A stretch of DNA of 64,000 nucleotides from Bacteroidales bacterium (GTDB lineage Bacteria > Bacteroidota > Bacteroidia > Bacteroidales > F082): the NCBI GenBank assembly GCA_014860665.1, contig JACZJI010000047.1:1-64000 (forward strand). Reading direction: 5' to 3'. The position numbers were made by a program, and so were the translations under genes. Shown in pieces: positions 26,657 through 35,545 of this stretch. The notes beneath the pieces were generated by a model, which saw only the letters and a program-made list of their open reading frames with translations, searched no databases and was not told the DNA's origin. The stretch's first letter is position 1; each line of letters starts with the position of its first letter.

Positions 26657-27475
26657 GTGACTAGTAACCTTTTTCTTATCAATCAGAATTTTAGTGCAGA
26701 TTCGGTTGCAAAAGCTGTGACGAATTCGACTTCTCAGGATAGCCTTCATCAGGTTATTCAAGGCAGTTTTTTACATACAGGAGGTAAGTTATTTGATGCT
26801 CAACATCCCGTTTTGTCAGTGGACTATACGGCATTACACGGGCAATACTGGATTTTTTACTTGCTTTTTGGGTTAATCGCACTTTTCGCTTTTATCAGAT
26901 ACTATTTCTCAAGTGATTTGAGATCATTGATGTCTTCATTGAGAAAAAATATGTCTCGGCAGGAAAATGATGGTAGTAGTAAGGCAGGATTTATTGTCCC
27001 CATATTCCTGTTTATTAACTTTTTCATCAGCATGGGAATATTGTTGATGGCAGTAAACCAAGAGTTCCATTTGATAAATGCGGCTAATATTTCCGTTTTT
27101 AATTTCTTTTTGTTTTCCGGAGCTCTTGTTTTAGGATATTATTTATTCAATGAGTTTACCATTCTTTTGGTAGGTCTCCTTTTTGGAACTTCAAAACAGG
27201 CATTATTACATGCAAAAACCGGTTCCTACCTTATTTATATCCTAGGAATTCTATTGACTCCATTGTTGTTATTTTATTTTTTTACAGGGTTAGATTTTTT
27301 GTTGTATATTTCTGGTGTATTGATAGTTGTGGCCACTGTTTTTAAATGGATTCTTTTGTTAAGAAATAGCTATTCCTTAAATCACTATACTCCTTTTCAT
27401 ATTATTTTGTATCTTTGCGGGCTTGAAATAATACCCATTATGCTACTGATAAAAGTGGGCATGATTTATGCATGA
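26657..27475 (+). CDS. DUF4271 multi-pass membrane protein
   Basis: A 272-aa integral membrane protein with about seven predicted helices (from WIFYLLFGLIALFAFI near residue 71 to the C-terminal IIPIMLLIKVGMIYA). The arrangement and the LSVDYTALHGQYWIFYLLF entry segment match DUF4271, a Bacteroidota family that frequently precedes hemD. The function is unknown. The start is a GTG at 26657, the earliest codon of the frame with family-like sequence. It is followed after 62 bp by hemD. A TAATTTTG box at 26563-26570 would give a leader of about 80 nt. Confidence 0.82.
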   Translation: MTSNLFLINQNFSADSVAKAVTNSTSQDSLHQVIQGSFLHTGGKLFDAQHPVLSVDYTALHGQYWIFYLLFGLIALFAFIRYYFSSDLRSLMSSLRKNMSRQENDGSSKAGFIVPIFLFINFFISMGILLMAVNQEFHLINAANISVFNFFLFSGALVLGYYLFNEFTILLVGLLFGTSKQALLHAKTGSYLIYILGILLTPLLLFYFFTGLDFLLYISGVLIVVATVFKWILLLRNSYSLNHYTPFHIILYLCGLEIIPIMLLIKVGMIYA

Positions 27476-27537
27476 TAGAGTATATAAGTCAGTAGTAGCA
27501 GGGTTTTTTAATTTTTAAAACTAAAAAACACGGGACT

Positions 27538-28314
27538 TTGAGGGTAAAAAACATTCTTGTATCGCAGCCGAAGCCTGCCGATATCAGCAAGTCTCCCTAT
27601 GGAGAATTAGGTGAAAAGTATAATTTGAATATTGAGTTTAAGAAATTCATCACCATTGAAGGAATTTCCTCTCAGGAATTCAGGATGAATAAAAACTCAT
27701 TTAATGGACATACTGCGGTTATTTTGACCAGTCGTCACGCTGTTGACCACTTTTTCAGAATTGCCAAAGAACTCCGTCATGAAATCCCTGATTCATTTAA
27801 GTACTTTTGCAATTCCGAGTCCATCGCTTATTATCTTCAGAAGTATGTTCAATACAGAAAGCGGAAAATATTTTTTGGAAAGCAAACTTTCACAGATCTG
27901 CTTGAATTGATTAAAAAACATAGTGAAGAAGATTTTCTAATCCCTACATCTGATATTCCAAATCAGCAGATGTTTTCTATGCTTGACAAGGAAAAAATTA
28001 AGTATTCACAGGGTGTAATTTATAGAACAGTTCCCAGTGATTTATCTGACCTGGATATTAAAGGTTATGATATGCTCATATTCTTTAGCCCGGCAGGTGT
28101 GGAATCGCTGTTGAAGAACTTTCCTCTTTACGAGCAAGGTGAACAACTGATTGCGGCTTTTGGTCCTGCCACTAACCAGGCAATTAAAGATGCAGGTTTG
28201 CGACTCGATATTCCTGCACCTACACAGGCTTCTCCGTCAATGGCCATGGCTATAGAGGAGTATATTGAACTTCAGGAAAAAGAAAGAAAAAAGCTAAAGA
28301 AAAAAATAGGTTGA
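27538..28314 (+). CDS. hemD: Uroporphyrinogen-III synthase
   Basis: HemD cyclises hydroxymethylbilane to uroporphyrinogen III in haem and corrinoid synthesis. The 258-aa protein starts with the family N-terminus (ILVSQPKPADISKSPYGELGEKYN), then LTSRHAVDHFF and FFSPAGVESLLKNFP, and a C-terminal FGPATNQAIKDAGL. Only a TTG at 27538 gives this N-terminus, so non-ATG initiation is inferred. It follows the DUF4271 gene, and the two are likely cotranscribed. Other haem genes are not in the window. Confidence 0.9.
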   Translation: MRVKNILVSQPKPADISKSPYGELGEKYNLNIEFKKFITIEGISSQEFRMNKNSFNGHTAVILTSRHAVDHFFRIAKELRHEIPDSFKYFCNSESIAYYLQKYVQYRKRKIFFGKQTFTDLLELIKKHSEEDFLIPTSDIPNQQMFSMLDKEKIKYSQGVIYRTVPSDLSDLDIKGYDMLIFFSPAGVESLLKNFPLYEQGEQLIAAFGPATNQAIKDAGLRLDIPAPTQASPSMAMAIEEYIELQEKERKKLKKKIG

Positions 28315-28324
28315 AAATATTGAG

Positions 28325-28358
28325 CCTAAAGATGAAATATTTGATATTTCATGTTAGG
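28325..28358. terminator. Hairpin overlapping the 3' end of ispE
   Basis: A 9-bp stem ATGAAATAT-TTG-ATATTTCAT is extended by CCTAA/TTAGG beyond small bulges, between the convergent hemD and ispE stops. There is no strong T run, so it is a moderate terminator candidate. Confidence 0.4.
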
Positions 28359-29135
28359 TTTTGATGTTGTAAAACGGGGTTTGTTTTTATAAATCCCGTA
28401 AACCGTTGAGCCACTTCCGGTAAGTGATGCATATATTGCTCCGTTTTTTATAAGTTCATTTTTCAAAACCTCTAATTTAGGATATCCTGGAAAAATGACA
28501 TTTTCAAAGTCATTGGTCAGGAGCGTATCCCATTTTTCAATTGGTTTGTTAATCACATTATGCAAATTGGTCTTTTGTATGAAAGGCTCTTTGAACAACG
28601 AGTAGGCTTCCTTTGTTTTGATTGAGAAATCAGGAAAAGCAAGCACAAGAAAATAGCCTTTTAAACAAAGGTCGATTTCATGAAAAACATCTCCCTTCCC
28701 GAAAGCAATGACAGGTTTGTTCTCAATGAAAAACGGGCAATCACTCCCTAATTCTCCGGCGAGCTTTTTAAGTTTGTCATTATTTAGACCCAACTGGAAA
28801 AAGCGATTAAGGCCCGATAACATATAGGCTGCATCTGACGATCCGCCTCCAAGCCCACTCCCCGTAGGGATATTTTTTATCAGATGGATTTCAATTTCAG
28901 GAACAGAGTACTTGGTTCGCATTAAATGGAATGCTTTAAATACCAGGTTTTCTTCAATCGGACCAGGTATATTTATCCCATAAATTCTCAGGTCAAACCG
29001 TGATGCCGGATAAAATTCTATCACATCAAAAAAGGGGATAGGGTAAAGCACGGTTTCAATGTCATGAAAACCATCAGGCCTTTTTCGTGTAATATGAAGC
29101 CCTAAATTTATTTTGGCATTTGCGAACAAGATCAT
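28326..29135 (-). CDS. ispE: 4-diphosphocytidyl-2-C-methyl-D-erythritol kinase
   Basis: IspE phosphorylates CDP-methylerythritol in the non-mevalonate isoprenoid pathway. The 269-aa GHMP kinase has the N-terminal ANAKINLGL, the ATP-binding loop PTGSGLGGGSSDAA (about residues 90-103) and the C-terminal SLTGSGSTVYGIY. Length is normal. It converges on hemD, with 11 bp between the stops; a hairpin (28325-28358) covers the ispE 3' codons and may terminate both. A minus-strand TAATTTTG at 29214-29221 is a possible but distant promoter. Confidence 0.95.
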   Translation of the reverse strand: MILFANAKINLGLHITRKRPDGFHDIETVLYPIPFFDVIEFYPASRFDLRIYGINIPGPIEENLVFKAFHLMRTKYSVPEIEIHLIKNIPTGSGLGGGSSDAAYMLSGLNRFFQLGLNNDKLKKLAGELGSDCPFFIENKPVIAFGKGDVFHEIDLCLKGYFLVLAFPDFSIKTKEAYSLFKEPFIQKTNLHNVINKPIEKWDTLLTNDFENVIFPGYPKLEVLKNELIKNGAIYASLTGSGSTVYGIYKNKPRFTTSKPNMKYQIFHL

Positions 29136-29304
29136 AATAACTAAATCCTGATTTATATCATTTTATTCTTTTGTATGAATCTCTTTTCATTAAACCAAAT
29201 TCTTTGTTGATGTCAAAATTAATGCTTTACTTTTTTCATGGATAAAACTGCATTCTTTTTGTTCCTTCTAAGTTTTCCTCGGTCTGATATTATCAAAAAC
29301 TTAT

Positions 29305-29312
29305 TAAATTTG
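29305..29312 (+). promoter_or_regulatory. Candidate -7 box for the GH3-like gene series
   Basis: TAAATTTG (TAnnTTTG) 30 bp before the ATG at 29343. It may drive the long rightward series. Confidence 0.42.
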
Positions 29313-29342
29313 AATTTCGTTTTTAAGTCCAAAAAATAATCC

Positions 29343-30881
29343 ATGGCAATCATAAATTCTGTTCTCAACTGGCTTGTTAGGAAGCGTATGCATCAGATTG
29401 AATATTTTAAAGCGTTTCCTGATGAGGTGCAGCGAGATTTGTTTTTACACCTAATCTCCTATTCTGAAGAAACGGAATGGGGACAGAAATATGATTACCG
29501 TTCCATTAAAAATCCTGAAATTTTTCGTGAAAGGGTTCCGGTAAGTACATATGAAGATTTGATGCCTATCATCGAACGATTGAAAGATGGTGAGCAAAAT
29601 CTGCTTTGGCCGGGAGAAGTAAAATGGTTTGCAAAATCATCTGGAACCTCAGGAAGCAAGAGCAAATTTATTCCTATCAGCAGGTTTACGTTGGAAGAGT
29701 GTCATTATAAAGCCGGTAAGGATGTTTTGACTTTGTATTTGAATAACTTTCCTGAATCTGAAGTTTTTCAGGGAAAAGGACTGCTCATGGGCGGGAGTCA
29801 GAATATTCAGGAGGTTACCAACAGCTCTTATTATGAAGGGGACCTTTCAGCAATTTTGATTCATAATATGCCTTATTGGGCGCAAATTTTAAGAACACCT
29901 TCTCAATCCATTGCTTTGATGGATGAATGGGAAAGTAAGCTTACATTGATGGCTGAAGCCACAATGAATCATAATGTTACAAGTATTTCGGGGGTTCCTT
30001 CCTGGACTCTGGTCTTGTTGAACAGAATTCTTGAGTTGTCAGGCAAGAAATATATCACGGAAGTATGGCCTGATCTCGAAGTATTTTTTCATGGTGGTGT
30101 AAGTTTTACGCCTTACAGGGATCAATATTTGTCGTTGATTCCAAAGAGCGATATGCACTATTTTGAAACCTACAATGCATCGGAAGGCTTCTTTGCTATC
30201 CAGGACAGGCCTAATGCATCGGATATGTTGCTGATGCTTGACTATGGTATTTACTATGAGTTCATTCGGGTCGAGGATATTGGTGTAAGTTTTCCAAAAT
30301 CTCTTACCCTTGATGAGGTAGAGCTCTTTACCAATTATGCTATGGTAATTTCCACAAATTCAGGTCTTTGGCGTTATATGATAGGTGATACCATTCAGTT
30401 TACTTCAAAAAAACCGTACCGTATTCAGGTTACCGGAAGAACGAAGAATTTTATTAACATTGTAGGGGAAGAGTTAATGGTGGATAATGCGGAAAAAGCT
30501 TTAACTGTGGCAGCATCTAAAACCGGTGCTAAGTTGAGAGATTATACGGCTGCACCGCTTTATCAGGATGATAAAATCAGGCATGAATGGCTGATAGAAT
30601 TTGCGACTCCTCCTTCTGATTTTGAGGTATTTTCAAAGGTTTTTGATGAATCGCTGAAAAGCCTGAATTCAGATTATGAGGCGAAGAGATATCACGATTT
30701 GGTCCTAAAACCGCCATTGCTCAAGGCATTGGAAGAAGGTAGTTTTTACAGTTGGCTGAAGCGAAATAATAAACTGGGCGGGCAGCATAAAGTGCCTCGC
30801 TTGATGAATCAAAGAGTGATTGTTGATGATATTTTGGCAAATAGCAACTTAGCAGAAAATAATTTTAATCTAAATATCTAA
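29343..30881 (+). CDS. GH3 auxin-responsive-promoter-family protein
   Basis: The 512-aa protein is a bacterial member of the GH3 acyl-adenylating family, known in plants for coupling acids such as auxin or jasmonate to amino acids. The three ANL-like nucleotide motifs are present: SSGTSGSKSKFIPIS (about residues 97-111), YNASEGFFAIQD (about 278-289) and YRYMIGD-type WRYMIGDTIQF with VTGRTKNFINIVGEE near 362-376. Substrates in Bacteroidota are unknown. It starts a tightly spaced rightward series and is followed after four bases by a deoxynucleoside kinase gene. The family is widespread in this phylum, so recent transfer need not be invoked. Confidence 0.88.
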   Translation: MAIINSVLNWLVRKRMHQIEYFKAFPDEVQRDLFLHLISYSEETEWGQKYDYRSIKNPEIFRERVPVSTYEDLMPIIERLKDGEQNLLWPGEVKWFAKSSGTSGSKSKFIPISRFTLEECHYKAGKDVLTLYLNNFPESEVFQGKGLLMGGSQNIQEVTNSSYYEGDLSAILIHNMPYWAQILRTPSQSIALMDEWESKLTLMAEATMNHNVTSISGVPSWTLVLLNRILELSGKKYITEVWPDLEVFFHGGVSFTPYRDQYLSLIPKSDMHYFETYNASEGFFAIQDRPNASDMLLMLDYGIYYEFIRVEDIGVSFPKSLTLDEVELFTNYAMVISTNSGLWRYMIGDTIQFTSKKPYRIQVTGRTKNFINIVGEELMVDNAEKALTVAASKTGAKLRDYTAAPLYQDDKIRHEWLIEFATPPSDFEVFSKVFDESLKSLNSDYEAKRYHDLVLKPPLLKALEEGSFYSWLKRNNKLGGQHKVPRLMNQRVIVDDILANSNLAENNFNLNI

Positions 30882-30885
30882 TAGA

Positions 30886-31497
30886 ATGCATATAGCTATC
30901 GCAGGGAATATAGGTTCGGGAAAAACTACCCTGACTCGCGTTTTATCCAAACACTATGGATGGAAACCCCTTTTTGAAGACGTCGAAAATAATCCTTACC
31001 TGCAAAGTTTCTATGAAGACATGCAGCGTTGGTCCTTTAATCTTCAGGTTTACTTTTTGAACAGCCGATTCAGACAGGTTGTAGAGATACGCAGAAGCGG
31101 GAAAAATGTAATTCAGGATCGTAGTATCTATGAAGATGCTTATATTTTCGCGCCAAACCTGCACAGCATGAACCTTATGTCAACCCGTGATTTTGAAAAC
31201 TATATTTCACTGTTCGAGTTGATGAGCTCCTTTATCCAACCCCCTGATTTGCTGATCTATTTGAGGGCCTCGGTTCCTACTTTGGTAGAACAGATTCAGA
31301 AAAGAGGCCGTGATTATGAAGAATCCATCAGACTTGATTACCTCAAGTTGCTTAATGAGAGGTATGAAGCCTGGATTAACAACTACAAATTGGGCAAACT
31401 GCTTTTTATCAATGTTGATAGTATGGATTTCATGAACCCGGAAGATATCAGTGTCGTCATTGAAAAGGTTGACGCTGAAATTAACGGATTGTTTTAA
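30886..31497 (+). CDS. Deoxynucleoside kinase
   Basis: The 203-aa protein phosphorylates deoxynucleosides for salvage. It has the P-loop AGNIGSGKTTLTR at the N-terminus, the DRSIYEDAYIFA motif (the DRS element that binds phosphate) near residues 66-77, and the LID-type arginines in RGRDYEESIR. Deoxyadenosine, deoxyguanosine or deoxycytidine specificity cannot be told from sequence alone. It follows the GH3-like gene by four bases and precedes kdsB by 12. Confidence 0.93.
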   Translation: MHIAIAGNIGSGKTTLTRVLSKHYGWKPLFEDVENNPYLQSFYEDMQRWSFNLQVYFLNSRFRQVVEIRRSGKNVIQDRSIYEDAYIFAPNLHSMNLMSTRDFENYISLFELMSSFIQPPDLLIYLRASVPTLVEQIQKRGRDYEESIRLDYLKLLNERYEAWINNYKLGKLLFINVDSMDFMNPEDISVVIEKVDAEINGLF

Positions 31498-31509
31498 TCA
31501 ATTTTGGTT

Positions 31510-32262
31510 ATGAAAGTTCTCGGTGTCATACCGTCTCGGTATCAATCTACCCGTTTTCCTGGTAAGCCATTGGCTGATATTATGGGAAAAAGCATGATTT
31601 CAAGAGTTTATGAGCAGGCTTCCAAGGCGGATTCTGTTGATGAGCTGATTGTTGCTACAGATGACGAACGTATTGCCAGTCATGTAAGAGGCTTTGGTGG
31701 AAAGGTTATGATGACATCCGAAAATCACACAAACGGTACTTCCCGCTGTTTGGAAGTGTTGGAAACTATAAATAAAATGGGGAAGGAGTTTGATATAGTT
31801 GTGAACATTCAGGGAGACGAACCCTTTATTCAACCTGAACAAATCGATCAGTTAGTTAATATATTTTCTGACGGAGTGACAGAAATTGCAAGTCTTGCCT
31901 CAAAAATTACCTCAAAAAAAGATCTTTTTGATCCCAATGTGGTGAAAGTAGTGATGAATCCAAAAGGAAATGCACTTTATTTCAGCCGTCAGACAATTCC
32001 ATTTTTAAGAGGAATTGCACAAGAAACCTGGTTAGAAAGGGGTTTATTTTATAAGCACATTGGCATTTACGCGTATAAATCAATTATTCTAAAGAAAATC
32101 AATGATTTAACACCAACTCCGTTGGAAGAATTTGAAAAACTGGAACAGCTTCGCTGGTTAGAAAATAACATGGTGATAAGGCTTGGAATTACCGATTATA
32201 AAGGGGTTGGCATCGACACCCCTGAAGATATTGCAAAACTTATTAACAATTCTTGCGATTAA
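31510..32262 (+). CDS. kdsB: 3-deoxy-manno-octulosonate cytidylyltransferase
   Basis: KdsB activates Kdo with CTP to CMP-Kdo for lipopolysaccharide core assembly. The 250-aa protein shows the N-terminal nucleotidyltransferase motif VIPSRYQSTRFPGKPLADI, the NIQGDEPFI metal-binding segment and the KHIGIYAYK motif. A TTG at 31504 would add two residues; ATG 31510 is preferred. It complements kdsD at 4694 and lptB at 3552, although the three are not one cluster. Its neighbours have unrelated functions. Confidence 0.96.
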   Translation: MKVLGVIPSRYQSTRFPGKPLADIMGKSMISRVYEQASKADSVDELIVATDDERIASHVRGFGGKVMMTSENHTNGTSRCLEVLETINKMGKEFDIVVNIQGDEPFIQPEQIDQLVNIFSDGVTEIASLASKITSKKDLFDPNVVKVVMNPKGNALYFSRQTIPFLRGIAQETWLERGLFYKHIGIYAYKSIILKKINDLTPTPLEEFEKLEQLRWLENNMVIRLGITDYKGVGIDTPEDIAKLINNSCD

Positions 32263-32316
32263 ACCGAAGTGTCCGTAAATTAGCCGTGCTATTATAGTAT
32301 CCATAAACCTGCACAA

Positions 32317-33600
32317 ATGAAGATAGCAAAATACGTTGGTGATTTATTGTATAATTATGAATGCGTGGTCATTCCAGGCTTGGGAGGTTTTTTGACCAGT
32401 GATAAATCAGCAACGATTAATTCTTCTTCGAACCTTTTTAAACCACCTTTCAAGCAAATACATTTTAATGCTTATTTAAAAACCAATGACGGATTACTGG
32501 TTAATTATATAGCAAGAGAGGAAGGTGTTGAATATAAAGAAGCAAAAGAGCAGGTTGATCGTTTTGTTTTACTATGCGATAGCGCCTTAAGAGAAGGTAA
32601 AAGAATTAATTTCCATAGAATTGGGTATTTATATCTGAATCAAAACCAGAAAATTGCGTTTGAACAGGACAATTCTGTTAATTACAACCCAGATGCTTTT
32701 GGCCTGACCAGTTTTATTTCTCCGGCAATTTATAAGGTTACTCCCGAAGAAATATTAAGAGAGAAGGTGGGTTCACAACCGGTGCCGGAGAGAAAATCTC
32801 ACAACCAGAGTGAAAAAAGCCCGGCTTCCCCGGTGGCTGAACCACAAAAAAAAGTTGTGAAAACTCACTTGGTTGCCAGCAAGAGAATATCTCCCTATAG
32901 AACACAGATGACTCTTATGTCAATTCTGATTTTGCTCATGTTGGTTGGTTGGGGATTTATGCACAAAACAGAAGTAACAAAATACTACAATAATTATACT
33001 TCGGTAATTCCCTGGATTTATTCCAGTCCAAATGCATATCTTGCTGATAACATTAACCATGAGCCATTTGCAAAGATGAGTAAAAGCAAAACGGGTCTGT
33101 GGATAGTATCGCTTTTTGATAAGAACAATGACAATACAAGTAGTAAAAAAATAATTGCTAAAAAGTCAAATAGTTCACCTGAGAGTAATACGACAGCAAC
33201 TGAATCTGCAATAAAAACAACTGTTCAGCCAACAAATGAACTTAAAGTTGCAGAAAATAAACCAGCAACTGAGAACAAGGTTGTTTCTGACAGTAATCCT
33301 GTGGAGAAAAAAGAAGTCCCGAATTCTGTTCCCTCATCAAATAATGTAAAGCAAACTCAGAATTCCTCCGCCAGCGGACATATTTATATTATTGCCGGTG
33401 CCTTTAAAGATGAAGGCAATGCAGCTAACCTGATCCAGAAACTTAGAGCAAAAGGTTATCCGGCTGTTGAAGCTGGAATCACAAGATCCGGACTACACAG
33501 AGTTGCATTTGGTGATTATAATAATAAAGTGCAGGCCGAGCAGCAATTGCTTGCAATCAGAGAAAAAGAGAACCCTTCGGCTTGGATCTTTGAGAACTAA
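32317..33600 (+). CDS. HU-CCDC81 and SPOR domain membrane protein
   Basis: The 427-aa protein has three parts. The N-terminal HU-like CCDC81-type domains (about 1-145; YECVVIPGLGGFL and INFHRIGYLYLN motifs) resemble nucleoid-protein folds. A single membrane helix follows at about 206-221 (TLMSILILLMLVGWGF). After a low-complexity Ser/Lys/Thr/Asn linker, a C-terminal SPOR domain (about 349-427; HIYIIAGAFKDEGNAANL) binds denuded peptidoglycan at division sites. This fits a Bacteroidota-type division or envelope protein with cytoplasmic HU and periplasmic SPOR. The precise role is unknown. A DNA-to-septum link is inference only. Confidence 0.85.
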   Translation: MKIAKYVGDLLYNYECVVIPGLGGFLTSDKSATINSSSNLFKPPFKQIHFNAYLKTNDGLLVNYIAREEGVEYKEAKEQVDRFVLLCDSALREGKRINFHRIGYLYLNQNQKIAFEQDNSVNYNPDAFGLTSFISPAIYKVTPEEILREKVGSQPVPERKSHNQSEKSPASPVAEPQKKVVKTHLVASKRISPYRTQMTLMSILILLMLVGWGFMHKTEVTKYYNNYTSVIPWIYSSPNAYLADNINHEPFAKMSKSKTGLWIVSLFDKNNDNTSSKKIIAKKSNSSPESNTTATESAIKTTVQPTNELKVAENKPATENKVVSDSNPVEKKEVPNSVPSSNNVKQTQNSSASGHIYIIAGAFKDEGNAANLIQKLRAKGYPAVEAGITRSGLHRVAFGDYNNKVQAEQQLLAIREKENPSAWIFEN

Positions 33601-33617
33601 CATAAAACTGCAGAGTA

Positions 33618-34337
33618 TTGGGAAAAAAGAATAAACTCCAGCGTTTTGCTGAAAACCTCACTTTTGATAATCTGTTTCAATATTCATACGAGGAAGTAAT
33701 CAAGGGTTTTCCTTACAGGGGAAAATGGAACCAGTTTTTTGGGAACAATAATAAAATAGTTCTTGAACTGGCTTGCGGAAAGGGTGAATATACCGTTGGA
33801 CTGGCCAGGAAATATCCAAATGCTAACTTTATTGGTGTTGATATCAAAGGTGCCCGGATGTGGCGTGGTTTAAAGACAGCACAAGAAGAAGGTCTTAAAA
33901 ATGTAGCTTTTATCAGGACACGCATCAATCTTATAGAGTATTTCTTTGCTCAAAACGAGGTAGATGAAATATGGATTACCTTTCCTGATCCACAAGTCAA
34001 AGAAAGCCGTGAAAAGAAGCGACTCACTTCACCACAATTTCTTAAATTGTACACTAATTTTCTCAAACCAGAAGGAATAATTCATCTGAAAACAGATGGG
34101 ATATTACTATACGACTATACCAGGGAAGTAATTGAAGAAGGTGGGCACATGCTTTTGTATGCAAATGAAGATATCTATGGCTCTGATCTAAAAAATGAAG
34201 TCACCGGGATACAGACTTTTTATGAAAAGAAGTGGCTTTCTTATCAGACAAAAATAAGATATCTGAAATTTCAGTTAAACCCGGAATTATTTTCAGCAAA
34301 TATGCCTGAAGATGGAAAACAAAAACGGTTTTTTTGA
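33618..34337 (+). CDS. trmB: tRNA (guanine-N7-)-methyltransferase
   Basis: TrmB methylates G46 in the variable loop of tRNAs using S-adenosylmethionine. The 239-aa protein has motif I ELACGKGEYTVGLARKYP, motif II NFIGVDIKGARMW, and the catalytic region WITFPDPQVKESREKKRLTS, then HLKTDG. The start is a TTG at 33618, which yields the conserved N-terminus GKKNKLQRFAEN; no ATG gives a comparable start. The 3' end overlaps the next gene by 26 bases in another frame, suggesting coupling. Confidence 0.94.
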   Translation: MGKKNKLQRFAENLTFDNLFQYSYEEVIKGFPYRGKWNQFFGNNNKIVLELACGKGEYTVGLARKYPNANFIGVDIKGARMWRGLKTAQEEGLKNVAFIRTRINLIEYFFAQNEVDEIWITFPDPQVKESREKKRLTSPQFLKLYTNFLKPEGIIHLKTDGILLYDYTREVIEEGGHMLLYANEDIYGSDLKNEVTGIQTFYEKKWLSYQTKIRYLKFQLNPELFSANMPEDGKQKRFF

Positions 34338-34653
34338 GCAGGTTTATCAGGTTGTTCTGCAAATACCTTACGGAAGAGTTACTTCTTACGGCGCCATTGC
34401 AGCATATTTGGGAAGTAAAGGCTCTGCAAGGATGGTGGGTTGGGCTTTAAACAGCTCACGATTCAGTAAAGTGAGTATTCCGGCACACCGTGTTGTAAAT
34501 CAGGCCGGGTTACTTACAGGGAAAAGGCATTTCGGAGGACAGGATATCATGGAAGAGCTCCTGAGAAGCGAGGGGATAACTGTTGAAGGAGGCCAGATTA
34601 TGAATATGGAGCACTACTTTTGGGATCCATCTAAAGAATTGGAGGGGTATTAA
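34312..34653 (+). CDS. Alkyltransferase-like (ATL) MGMT-family protein
   Basis: The 113-aa protein has the DNA-binding domain of O6-alkylguanine-DNA alkyltransferases (IPYGRVTSYGAIAAYLG, then a winged helix) but lacks the acceptor cysteine. The motif that would read PCHRV is IPAHRVV, with Ala58 at the Cys position and His59-Arg60 kept. ATL proteins bind O6-alkylguanine without repairing it and hand the lesion to nucleotide excision repair; that role is inferred from the family. The gene overlaps trmB by 26 bases. The substitution is a property of the family, not a mutation of a functional repair gene. Confidence 0.9.
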   Translation: MENKNGFFEQVYQVVLQIPYGRVTSYGAIAAYLGSKGSARMVGWALNSSRFSKVSIPAHRVVNQAGLLTGKRHFGGQDIMEELLRSEGITVEGGQIMNMEHYFWDPSKELEGY

Positions 34654-34793
34654 GATATCTTATTCGAAGATTGAAATAAAATTGAAAATATCTGCTTCTA
34701 AAGTGCCGGAGATAGTGATAATCAGATTATTTTTAAGAAATATTTGATTTTAGAAAACAAGCAATTCTCGTAATTTCGCAAAAAAGTATTTTT

Positions 34794-35540
34794 ATGAACG
34801 AAGGACTGGTTATCATACCCACATATAACGAGAAGGAAAATATTGAGAGTATTCTTCGCACTGTTTTTGCATTGGAAGAAAGTTTTGATGTATTGGTAGT
34901 TGAAGATAACAGTCCTGATGGTACCGGACGCATTGTTAAAACCCTGATGAAGGAATTTCCTGACAGGTTAAACATATTGGAAAGGCAAGGTAAGAACGGA
35001 CTGGGAACTGCTTATATAGCAGGTTTTAAATGGGCGCTTGAAAGAAGCTATCAGTATGTTTTTGAAATGGACGCTGATTTTTCACACAATCCTGCAGATT
35101 TAGTAAAGCTCTATGCTGCAGCTAAACAAGACGGTGTTGATGCGGTTATCGGATCCAGATATATTACCGGAGTTAACGTCGTGAACTGGCCTATGGGTAG
35201 GGTTCTGATGTCCTATTTTGCTTCAGCTTATGTTCGCTTTGTTACAAACCTTAATATCAGGGATACTACTGCTGGTTTTATGTGCTGGACAAGAAAGGTT
35301 CTGGAAACTATCGACCTTGATAATGTGGAGTTTGTGGGTTATGCCTTTCAAATAGAAATGAAATATACGGCTGTAAAACTGGGTTTTAATGTCGTTGAAG
35401 TTCCCATCATTTTTACCGATCGCACGCGGGGAGAGTCAAAAATGAATAAGACCATTTTTCGTGAAGCTATTTTGGGTGTAATATACTTGCGAAAAAAGGG
35501 GTTGATGGGGAAAATTAAACCACGAAAATCAAAAAATTAA
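34794..35540 (+). CDS. Polyprenol monophosphomannose synthase-like glycosyltransferase (GT2)
   Basis: The 248-aa GT2 protein matches the soluble dolichol-phosphate-mannose synthase type: VIIPTYNEKENIE at the N-terminus, VEDNSPDGTG for nucleotide binding, the metal-binding MDADFSHNP and GSRYI, then FTDRTRGESKM. There is no long C-terminal membrane domain, unlike the PIG or ArnC types. It likely loads a lipid carrier with a sugar for envelope glycosylation, but the sugar is not certain. pyrC follows after five bases. A near -7 box (TAATTTCG at 34771-34778, one mismatch) precedes it. Confidence 0.9.
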   Translation: MNEGLVIIPTYNEKENIESILRTVFALEESFDVLVVEDNSPDGTGRIVKTLMKEFPDRLNILERQGKNGLGTAYIAGFKWALERSYQYVFEMDADFSHNPADLVKLYAAAKQDGVDAVIGSRYITGVNVVNWPMGRVLMSYFASAYVRFVTNLNIRDTTAGFMCWTRKVLETIDLDNVEFVGYAFQIEMKYTAVKLGFNVVEVPIIFTDRTRGESKMNKTIFREAILGVIYLRKKGLMGKIKPRKSKN

Positions 35541-35545
35541 TAAGC

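Noticed and set aside
33187..33360. Ser/Thr/Asn/Lys-rich low-complexity stretch in the HU/SPOR gene
   Set aside because: An ordinary flexible linker between membrane helix and SPOR domain, not a repeat element.
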